Part shown: positions 1 to 5,054 of the stretch, piece after piece
How positions within the stretch are numbered: position 1 is the first letter of the stretch
How the letters are laid out: every line of letters begins with the position of its first letter
Source of the DNA: an uncultured Opitutia bacterium
GTDB taxonomy: Bacteria; Verrucomicrobiota; Verrucomicrobiia; Opitutales; UBA953
Assembly (NCBI GenBank): GCA_903910245.1
Contig: CAIVYX010000127.1
Coordinates: forward strand, 1-6,268
DNA length: 6,268 nucleotides
Direction: 5' to 3'
Program-made: the position numbers and the translations under genes
Notes under the pieces: generated by a model
Seen by the model: the letters and a program-made list of their open reading frames with translations, nothing else
Databases searched by the model: none
Told to the model about the DNA's origin: nothing

Positions 1-87
1 GGCGGGGTAGCGGCCTTTGCCGGCGATGACCGCCACGGTCTGCGTGGGGTCGAAGCCCGGGGGGAGGAATCGCGAGGCTGACGCCAT
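1..87 (-). CDS. lpxI: LpxI-like UDP-2,3-diacylglucosamine pyrophosphatase, N-terminal fragment
   Basis: Only the first 29 codons are in the window, read from an ATG at 85-87 down to position 1 with no stop. The translation contains a hydrophobic strand followed by a glycine turn, VAVIAGKGRYP, at about residues 18-28. This resembles the conserved start of the LpxI (DUF1009) family, where a segment of the type GLIAGxGxxP opens the N-terminal domain. LpxI hydrolyses UDP-2,3-diacylglucosamine to lipid X and UMP in lipid A synthesis at the cytoplasmic face of the inner membrane. The lead of about 17 residues before the strand is longer than in short family members. The frame stays open further upstream, so a different start is possible, but this ATG fits the family best. 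No Shine-Dalgarno site precedes it. The gene is divergent from nadD. The call rests on one short motif; another Rossmann-like protein cannot be excluded. Confidence 0.55.
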   Translation of the reverse strand, partial: MASASRFLPPGFDPTQTVAVIAGKGRYPA

Positions 88-168
88 GGGGGCAGTGTTT
101 CGGCGGAAGGGCTCGGGCTCAAGCCTGCTTTGGGTTGCCACTGGCGGCCGGTCGGAGCGTAATGCGCC
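88..168. promoter_or_regulatory. Divergent intergenic region between lpxI-like gene and nadD
   Basis: This 81-bp gap separates two genes pointing away from each other, so promoters for both should lie in or overlap it. I see no convincing pair of -35 and -10 boxes in either direction and no clear inverted repeat. A TTGCCA at 135-140 is the best -35-like hexamer on the plus strand, but nothing resembling TATAAT follows at a usual distance. The regulatory role is inferred from gene arrangement only. Confidence 0.35.
154..157 (+). promoter_or_regulatory. Possible nadD ribosome binding site (GGAG)
   Basis: GGAG ends 11 nt before the ATG at 169, slightly farther than the optimum. A second ATG at 162 lies closer but is out of frame with NadD. 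The position therefore supports 169 as the start, because the NadD nucleotide-binding motif follows it within nine residues. Confidence 0.35.
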
Positions 169-774
169 ATGCCTGCTGCCATCGGTATCCTAGGTGGAAC
201 TTTCGATCCTCCGCATACGGGTCATGTGGCGGCGGCCGTGGCCGCGCATAAGCAGCTCGGTTTGGACGAGGTCCGCATTATTCCGGCGGGACAGGCCCCC
301 ATGAGGTCGGGCGCGCCAGTGGCCTCCGCGGCTGACCGTGCGACGATGTGCCGCTTGGCCTTCGCGGAATGTCCGTGGGCCGTGGTGGATGAGCGAGAGA
401 TTCATCGCGAGGGCACCAGTTGGTCGATTGTGAGTGCCCGTGAATTGGCCAAGGAATTTCCTGAGGCCATGCGGGTCTGGGTCCTCGGGGCTGATCAGCT
501 GGCCAGGCTGGACCGGTGGAAGGATGTCGCCGAGCTGTGCAGTCTGGTAGAATTTGCCGTGCTGTCACGTGATGGTATCTCGACCGTTCCCCCTCCGGCC
601 ATCGCGGCTTTCATTCGCCTGACCGTGTTGCAGGCGCCGGCGGTACAAGTGTCTCCACCGCCCTGCGCGAGGCCCTGCGCCGCGGTGATTCGACCCGAAA
701 CGGCTTGCCCATCGGGGTCGCCCGCCACATCGATAAGCGCTCCCTTTACCAAGCCTGACCATGTCCGCCCTTAA
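169..774 (+). CDS. nadD: Nicotinate-nucleotide adenylyltransferase NadD, C-terminus frameshifted
   Basis: NadD transfers AMP from ATP to nicotinate mononucleotide to make deamido-NAD in the cytoplasm, a late step of NAD synthesis. The N-terminal GGTFDPPHTGH at residues 9-19 holds the HxGH nucleotidyltransferase signature. GTSWSI at 82-87 matches the family's G-S-Y-x-I region, and GADQLARLDRWKD at 107-119 matches the G-x-D-x-L-x-x-L-x-x-W block. The family's C-terminal signature, (I/V)SSTxxR followed by a helix and an LY ending, is missing from this frame. After residue 162 the frame becomes a Pro/Cys-rich tail that stops at 774, inside rsfS. The proper ending is found in the -1 frame, ending at 758. 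One base appears to be missing near 652-654; restoring it gives a 196-residue protein of normal family length. As written, the product would lack the conserved C-terminal ATP-binding segment and is probably inactive, unless the missing base is a sequencing or assembly error. It sits immediately before rsfS, a common pairing. Confidence 0.9.
   Translation: MPAAIGILGGTFDPPHTGHVAAAVAAHKQLGLDEVRIIPAGQAPMRSGAPVASAADRATMCRLAFAECPWAVVDEREIHREGTSWSIVSARELAKEFPEAMRVWVLGADQLARLDRWKDVAELCSLVEFAVLSRDGISTVPPPAIAAFIRLTVLQAPAVQVSPPPCARPCAAVIRPETACPSGSPATSISAPFTKPDHVRP
654..758 (+). other. nadD: nadD C-terminal segment in the -1 frame
   Basis: Read from 654 this frame gives STALREALRRGD, then GLPIGVARHI and ends DKRSLYQA before the TGA at 756-758. 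This is what the NadD C-terminus should look like: SSTxxR ATP-binding motif, short helix, a conserved LP, a V-x-x-x-I helix and a terminal LY. Adding one base after 653 would join residues V161 and S162 of the upstream frame to it, giving VSSTALRE. The stop would then lie 2 nt before the rsfS ATG, the tight spacing expected in an operon. The segment is thus the displaced end of nadD, not a separate gene. Confidence 0.85.
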
Positions 775-1315
775 AAAGAAGACCAAGAAGACCTCCGCCA
801 AGCCTGTCGCTAAGCCTGCCGCCAAGGGTCGCCCTGCTGGCAAGTCCGCCAAGCCTGCCGCCCGCTCGGTCCGTCCGGCCCGCCGCGTCATCCCTGCTAT
901 CCCTGCTTTGAAGGCCAAGAGCCGTGGCGAGAAGTCCGCCGCCAAGCCGATGGTAGTCATGCCGAAGATTCCGGCCCACCTCATCGCTGCCGTGCGCGCT
1001 TTGGACGACAAGAAGGCCGTCGAGATTCGCGTCCTCGAGATGGGCCAGATTTCATCCATCGCCGATTTTCTCGTGATCGCCACTGGTACGTCCGAGCCGC
1101 ATCTGCGCGCCCTCCGTATCGCCCTCGAGCATGCTCTGGATGATGTCGGCGTGACTTCCCGCTCCGAATCCCAGCGCGACAGCGGCTGGACGGTCGTGGA
1201 TGCTTTCGATGTTCTTTTCCACGTGTTCCGTGATGACATCCGTAAGAGCTACGCGCTGGAAGCCTTGTGGAAGGACGGACTGGATATCCCGGTCTCGGCC
1301 ATCCTGAAGGCCTGA
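761..1315 (+). CDS. rsfS: Ribosomal silencing factor RsfS with basic N-terminal extension
   Basis: RsfS (Iojap/DUF143 family) binds ribosomal protein uL14 on the 50S subunit and blocks joining of the 30S subunit, lowering translation in stationary phase or starvation. The family core spans about residues 72-173. It shows ALDDKKA at 80-86, SSIADFLVIATGTSE at 98-112, GWTVVDAFDVLFHVF at 142-156 and YALEALWKDG at 164-173, all close to family consensus. The usual protein is about 105-130 residues. This one has 184 because about 70 residues precede the core. They are rich in Lys, Ala and Pro, with AKPA-type repeats, about 20 basic residues and one acidic residue (E57) in the first 64. The first ATG lies just past the restored nadD stop, which favours it. 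In-frame ATGs at 950 and 959 would give a core-only protein and remain possible starts. No Shine-Dalgarno site is visible, so translation may be coupled to nadD. Confidence 0.9.
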   Translation: MSALKKKTKKTSAKPVAKPAAKGRPAGKSAKPAARSVRPARRVIPAIPALKAKSRGEKSAAKPMVVMPKIPAHLIAAVRALDDKKAVEIRVLEMGQISSIADFLVIATGTSEPHLRALRIALEHALDDVGVTSRSESQRDSGWTVVDAFDVLFHVFRDDIRKSYALEALWKDGLDIPVSAILKA

Positions 1316-1334
1316 GCGGAAAGGAAGCACTCGG

Positions 1335-1411
1335 TGGTGGTAGTGGGCAGGATCGAACTGCCGACCTAGGGCTTATGAGTCCCTCGCTCTAACCAACTGA
1401 GCTACACTACC
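1335..1411 (-). tRNA. tRNA-Met (CAT anticodon; tRNA-Ile2 not excluded)
   Basis: The minus strand folds into a full 77-nt cloverleaf including an encoded CCA at 1335-1337. The acceptor stem GGTAGTG pairs fully with CACTACC, and the discriminator base is A. The D arm is GCTC/GAGC around AGTTGGTTA. The T arm is GGCAG/CTGCC around TTCGATC. The anticodon loop is CTCATAA, with CAT at 1375-1377. The anticodon stem has four Watson-Crick pairs and an A-G mismatch at 31-39, next to the loop. The first base pair is G1-C72, so it is not the initiator tRNA, which normally lacks pair 1-72. A CAT anticodon is shared by elongator Met and by Ile2, whose C34 becomes lysidine. The two cannot be separated with certainty by eye; I favour elongator Met. 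It is convergent with rsfS and lies downstream of the three-gene operon. Confidence 0.93.
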
Positions 1412-1414
1412 GAA

Positions 1415-1428
1415 AACCGAGTTCGGTT
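1415..1428 (-). terminator. Small hairpin just upstream of the tRNA
   Basis: On the minus strand AACCG and CGGTT form a 5-bp stem around a 4-nt loop, followed by two more bases before a C, so the T run totals four. This is weak for an intrinsic terminator. It would lie in the tRNA precursor leader if transcription arrives from upstream, so it could equally be a processing-related fold or chance. Confidence 0.2.
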
Positions 1429-1457
1429 AGTCCAGCCAAGCCCTTCGGGCTCGTCAA
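1429..1457 (-). promoter_or_regulatory. Possible sigma70-type promoter for the tRNA
   Basis: On the minus strand TTGACG at 1457-1452 matches five of six bases of the -35 consensus. After 17 bp, TGGACT at 1434-1429 matches three of six bases of the -10 consensus, including its first and last T. Transcription would begin near 1422, about 11 nt before the mature tRNA end. The good -35 and ideal spacing are encouraging and the -10 is poor. The tRNA could instead be cut from a read-through transcript of the upstream operon. Confidence 0.33.
1439..1451 (-). terminator. Hairpin after the three-gene operon, possible weak terminator
   Basis: AGCCC and GGGCT form a perfect 5-bp GC-rich stem with a 3-nt loop, 18 nt beyond the stop of the last operon gene. 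No T run follows on the minus strand, so termination would be inefficient or need Rho. It falls inside the spacer of the possible tRNA promoter, so one of the two readings may be wrong. Confidence 0.25.
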
Positions 1458-1469
1458 GCCGATTGAGGC

Positions 1470-2099
1470 TCAGGAGCGAGCAGGAAGGAGCACGAAGAAG
1501 CAGAGCATCCAGAGGGCTAGGCTCAGGAAACCGAGGACGATCACGAGATTTCCCTGGGTTTGGCGGATGTCGGACAGGCCTTCCTGTTCGAGGGTCTGAC
1601 CGAGCTTCCGGACGAAGAGGATCGGTAGGAGCGCGGCCGGCGTGGTCGTGAAGCCGAGCAGGATGAGCAGCATCGTTCGCGAAATCTGGCGGTCGCTATC
1701 CAAAATGTAGATCACGTAGATGAGTAGCGCGAAGAGAGGCGGCAGGAGGAAGGTCGAGCCGCACCAGAGGTAGCCTTCGCGGACGGTGCGTTCGAGCGAT
1801 TCACCAGCGGCATTGCGGGCGGCGTCTGGGGTGAGCGCTTGACCGAGCGGCAGTTCCGCCCCGGGCGGCGGCGGAGCGTCGGTGCCTAGGCCGGAAGCGT
1901 CCGTGGACGATACCGAGGGTACGCGGCTGAGGCCGATGGCGCGGAAATAGTCGCGCACCGTCATCCAGGAACCGTCGACCTCGATGTTATGGAGTAGGCT
2001 GATTTCGCCGGCGCGGAGCATCTCGCTCACGCGCACGAGTGGGAAGGGGCCGGTGATGGCGCCTTTCCAGCGGAGGCGGAATGGGGTGGGGCGTGACAT
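1470..2099 (-). CDS. Membrane protein with N-terminal GYF_2-like domain and three membrane helices
   Basis: I do not recognise a named gene. Residues 5-52 resemble the GYF_2 (DUF4339) domain. A short strand FRLRWKG is followed by G17-P18-F19, a hydrophobic helix ending MLRAGEI at 27-33, and then a strand and W45. That domain is usually a small module fused to bacterial membrane proteins and is presumed to bind peptides. Residues 60-90 form a Pro/Ser/Gly-rich linker. Three hydrophobic stretches follow at about 111-133, 142-163 and 184-206, the last ending almost at the C-terminus. There is no signal peptide, so the N-terminal domain is probably cytoplasmic, anchored to the inner membrane. The ATG lies 3 nt after the stop of the 982-residue gene, with only a distant AAGGA upstream, so it is the last gene of the operon and is probably translated by coupling. 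The natural inference is that its cytoplasmic module contacts the cytoplasmic arm of its neighbour; nothing in the sequence proves this. Confidence 0.8.
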   Translation of the reverse strand: MSRPTPFRLRWKGAITGPFPLVRVSEMLRAGEISLLHNIEVDGSWMTVRDYFRAIGLSRVPSVSSTDASGLGTDAPPPPGAELPLGQALTPDAARNAAGESLERTVREGYLWCGSTFLLPPLFALLIYVIYILDSDRQISRTMLLILLGFTTTPAALLPILFVRKLGQTLEQEGLSDIRQTQGNLVIVLGFLSLALWMLCFFVLLPARS

Positions 2100-2102
2100 C
2101 GT

Positions 2103-5051
2103 TCAGAGATCTCGTCCTTGAAGGAGGGTTTCCCAACCACCGTCGGGGGTGATCAGACCTTTGGGGATACCGGCGGCCTGCGCGGCTTCGGCGACTGTGC
2201 CCGGATAGCGTAGCAGTGGCGTGAGTGGAGCGGCTTCGGCGACGCGCTTGACCTCGCCGTCGTCGCCGACGCGGAAGAGCACCGTGGCCTTGCCTTCGTT
2301 ATCGAGGCCGTAGAGGGCGCTACCCTTGATCGTCTCGCGCAGCTCAGGCTTGCCGTCGCGGCCGACCCAGCCGGCGAAGATCAGCTTGCGATTACGCAGA
2401 TTGGCAAAGGTCGCGCGCCAGAATCGGGCCTCCTCGGTATAGCCAGCTCCACCCGGGGGAGTCAGGAAGGCGCGTAGCTCCAGCTGGAGGTCGGCCCACT
2501 TTTCCTTGAAGAGGAAGTCGTAGGGGCGGAGCGAGTTCTGCGTGATGCGGCGCAACTGGTCGGCGTCGCGCTGGGCGGACGGAGAGAAGAGCAAGCCCCA
2601 GGCGTCCGGCCGGGTGGTCGCGAGTTTATAAAGTTCCTGGAGCTGGTAGGCGCGCAGCTCAGGGTAGCGCGAGTCGCTCCGGCGGACGCGGTCCATCGTG
2701 CGGATGAGCGGTTCGAGCAGCTTGCCCGACTTGGCGTCCTGGAAACGACTGACTTGACGGATGAAATCCAGTTCGTTGATCGCCGTCGGAGTGGCAATCT
2801 CTTCGCCCGCGCGCACTCCATTATTGAATTCACGTCGACTCCAGGTGGTCTCGACGACGGCGCCTTCGCGGGTGAGCTCCTTGGCCTTCTGACTGAACTC
2901 GACGCCCTCGGTGATGTTCCGCTTCGTTTCGACAATATCGCTGGTCACGTAGACTGTCCGGCCCGCCGTGACTCCGCGGATGGAGTAAAGATTGAGCGTA
3001 TACCGGCGAAGCGAATCAGCCAAGGAGGTGTCAGAGAGAGCGCGCAAGCCGCGTTGTTCGACGTCGGTCAGCGTAGCCGGATTGAAGATGCCAGAAGGGT
3101 CGGCCGTGGCGGCGGCATCCCACATTGCGCCAACGCGCGGGGCGAGGGCCGAGCGGGGGAGGGCCTGCAGGGTGGGCGCACGAGAGTAGACGAAGGAGGC
3201 GCGGGAACTCAGGTCGGATTTTTCGCCGGCGGTATTCGCGGCGGTGTCGGCGAGGGCGGTGAGATAACCCGCAAGGTCGGCGGCCTTGCCGAGGCTCTTG
3301 AGCGCGGCAATCGTCTTGCGTTCGCCGGAGAGACGCAGTTCGGCGCGGTCGGCGGCGGCGAGGGCGGAGTCGAGGTCCTTGTCCTTGGCCTCAGTCAAGG
3401 TCTTGAGCAGGAGGCGGAGGCGTTCGAGGGCTTCGGCCGCCTTGGTGAGATCGGTGAAGTTCTCGTCGCCCATCGCCTTGTTGAGTGCGGCAATCTGGGT
3501 GGCGACGTCATTGCGGGTGCGATCCAGCATCTGTCGGCAGGCGGAGAGCAGCCCTTCGGGTTCCGGGAGGATGGCCTTGAGCTTGGTCTGGAGCGTGCCG
3601 CCTAATTGGTTGAACTCCTGCAGGTATTTGTTGGCGCGGCTTTCGGTCTCAGCGAGGTTGCCCAAGGTCAGGCCTTGTTTGCGGCGGTCGGCGAGGGCCA
3701 GCGCTTCGAGGCGGAGTCGCTGCTCATCGGCGTTCTGCGTGGTTAAGCGTTGCCGGAGCGGAACCGTCTGCGCTTTGCGGGCGGCTTGGTCGGCGGCGGA
3801 GATGCCCCCTTTTTCGAATTCTTCTAGCGCCGTGAGAGCCGCGGGGTGATCGTAGAGTTCGATCAGGCGGGAGGCTTCGGAGAAGCGGTCGCGGGATTCT
3901 TCTTCCTGTGTCTTCAGGATGTTCCAGTAGACTACTCCCGCGATAATGAGCAGCAAGCTGGCGACCCAAGAGGTCGTCATTACCATGTAGCGTCGGTTCA
4001 AGCGGGCACGGGTGTTCTGGCGGAGTGCGCGGCCTTCGCGCAGGATGCCCTCCGGCAGGCGTTCGATCTGCGGGGTCGCGCGCTCGAGCCAGGAGCTCAG
4101 GCGGACGATGAGGATGGCGGGAGAGGATCCGCGGGCGGCTTCCTGCTGGAGGGTCGCCCATTCGTCGTTCAGGCCTTCGAGCGTGGCTCGCTGGCTGGCC
4201 TCGGCTTCGGCGACGGCGGCCAGTTCGCCCGCCCAAGCTTCCAGTTCGATAACCTGAGCGGAGAGGTTGGCCGAGAGCGTGAGCTGGTGGTCGCGTTCGA
4301 GCGAACGGACGCGACCCAACGAGGCGGCGCAAGCTTCCCAATGGCCCCCCGCACGGGCTTCAGCGGCGTCGGCGACGAGCGTCGAGACTTGTTGGGCGGC
4401 CTTGGAGCGGAGCCAGGCCACGCGGCGGGCGAGGGCGTCATCCCAGCGTGGCTCGTCGGCGAGATCGTTCGCGCCGAAGCGTTCCATGCGGTTCATTAGC
4501 TCGACGGCTTCCTCTTCGCGGCTTTTTTCGAAGAAGGTCGCCACTTTGCCGAGCGATTCGCGGAGGAACTTCGCGGAGAGACGGGCGAGTTCAGAGCGAG
4601 CGTTGGGGTCGTCTGGATTGATGCGGACGATCGAGCGCAGAACAGAGAGGGCGCGGTCTTCTTCGCGGCGACGGATGGCGTCCCGGTAATCGCGGTAGAG
4701 TGGGTGGCTTTCGCCAATCTCGCGCCCGTAGAGTCCTTCGACGGCGAGGACGTGCTGACCGTCGAGCGGAAAACCGGCGGGCAGGCCGCGCTCGCGGCAG
4801 AGGGCGTGCCAACGTTCGGATTCCGCAAAACTCAGCAGGGCGCTAAGGCCGAGTAGGTCGGGGTCGGATTCTGCGGCTTGGAAGGCGGCGTGCTCGTTAC
4901 CGCTGCGCACGAGCGTTGCGCACTGTTCGAGACGTTCGCGGGCGCGCTGGCAGAGTGCGGCGTATTCGCCGGCAAGGGAACGTGCCTCTAGGTCGGGGGT
5001 CCCGAGCTCAAGCTGACCGCGGATGCGGGCGATGAGGCGTTCCGTCTGCAT
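2103..5051 (-). CDS. Large helical bitopic membrane protein of unknown function (982 aa)
   Basis: I do not recognise the family. The protein is largely helical and charged, rich in Ala, Leu, Glu and Arg. One hydrophobic segment at about 355-378 (WVASLLLIIAGVVYW within it) is preceded by the basic RARLNRRY. This suggests the first 350 residues are cytoplasmic and the last 600 periplasmic. In the cytoplasmic arm, residues 132-158 (RALSVLRSIVRINPDDPNAR and onward) look like a tetratricopeptide repeat; WEACAASLGRVRSLERD at 238-254 may be another. After the membrane segment, residues 380-600 are Glu/Lys/Arg-rich helices that could form coiled coils. From about 680 onward the sequence alternates strands and helices. 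Near the C-terminus, at 889-930, a strand-rich stretch with KLIFAGWVGRDGKPEL suggests a small folded domain. I see no catalytic motif, signal peptide or nucleotide-binding loop. The start follows the upstream stop by 3 nt without a Shine-Dalgarno site. A scaffold or envelope-spanning structural role is inference only. Confidence 0.82.
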   Translation of the reverse strand: MQTERLIARIRGQLELGTPDLEARSLAGEYAALCQRARERLEQCATLVRSGNEHAAFQAAESDPDLLGLSALLSFAESERWHALCRERGLPAGFPLDGQHVLAVEGLYGREIGESHPLYRDYRDAIRRREEDRALSVLRSIVRINPDDPNARSELARLSAKFLRESLGKVATFFEKSREEEAVELMNRMERFGANDLADEPRWDDALARRVAWLRSKAAQQVSTLVADAAEARAGGHWEACAASLGRVRSLERDHQLTLSANLSAQVIELEAWAGELAAVAEAEASQRATLEGLNDEWATLQQEAARGSSPAILIVRLSSWLERATPQIERLPEGILREGRALRQNTRARLNRRYMVMTTSWVASLLLIIAGVVYWNILKTQEEESRDRFSEASRLIELYDHPAALTALEEFEKGGISAADQAARKAQTVPLRQRLTTQNADEQRLRLEALALADRRKQGLTLGNLAETESRANKYLQEFNQLGGTLQTKLKAILPEPEGLLSACRQMLDRTRNDVATQIAALNKAMGDENFTDLTKAAEALERLRLLLKTLTEAKDKDLDSALAAADRAELRLSGERKTIAALKSLGKAADLAGYLTALADTAANTAGEKSDLSSRASFVYSRAPTLQALPRSALAPRVGAMWDAAATADPSGIFNPATLTDVEQRGLRALSDTSLADSLRRYTLNLYSIRGVTAGRTVYVTSDIVETKRNITEGVEFSQKAKELTREGAVVETTWSRREFNNGVRAGEEIATPTAINELDFIRQVSRFQDAKSGKLLEPLIRTMDRVRRSDSRYPELRAYQLQELYKLATTRPDAWGLLFSPSAQRDADQLRRITQNSLRPYDFLFKEKWADLQLELRAFLTPPGGAGYTEEARFWRATFANLRNRKLIFAGWVGRDGKPELRETIKGSALYGLDNEGKATVLFRVGDDGEVKRVAEAAPLTPLLRYPGTVAEAAQAAGIPKGLITPDGGWETLLQGRDL

Positions 5052-5054
5052 GAA

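Noticed and set aside
135..165. Leaderless-type promoter for nadD: TTGCCA at 135-140 with TAATGC at 160-165
   Set aside because: The spacing is 19 bp and the -10 matches only two of six consensus bases, so it is no better than chance in this sequence.
589..593. Run of five C as the site of the nadD frameshift
   Set aside because: The -1 frame between this run and 650 gives a sequence unlike NadD. The upstream frame keeps the hydrophobic strand RLTVLQAPAVQVS up to the SST motif, placing the shift at 652-654.
761..950. Tandem DNA repeat in the basic tail of rsfS
   Set aside because: The AKPA-type motifs recur at the protein level, but the underlying bases vary in spacing and codons. It is low-complexity coding sequence and not a DNA repeat.
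565..1239. 224-codon open frame on the minus strand opposite nadD and rsfS
   Set aside because: Both genes on the other strand have strong family motifs. This frame is an Arg/Ser/Gly-rich shadow.
1316..1334. Intrinsic terminator after rsfS
   Set aside because: The 19-bp gap before the convergent tRNA has no GC-rich hairpin and no T run.
2754..3605. 283-codon open frame on the plus strand
   Set aside because: It lies wholly opposite the 982-residue gene. Its Gly/Glu/Arg-rich, low-complexity translation is what the complement of a GC-rich, Ala/Leu/Glu-rich gene produces, and it has no motif.
3846..4499. 217-codon open frame on the plus strand
   Set aside because: It is antisense to the same gene, with composition set by the opposite strand and no recognisable domain.
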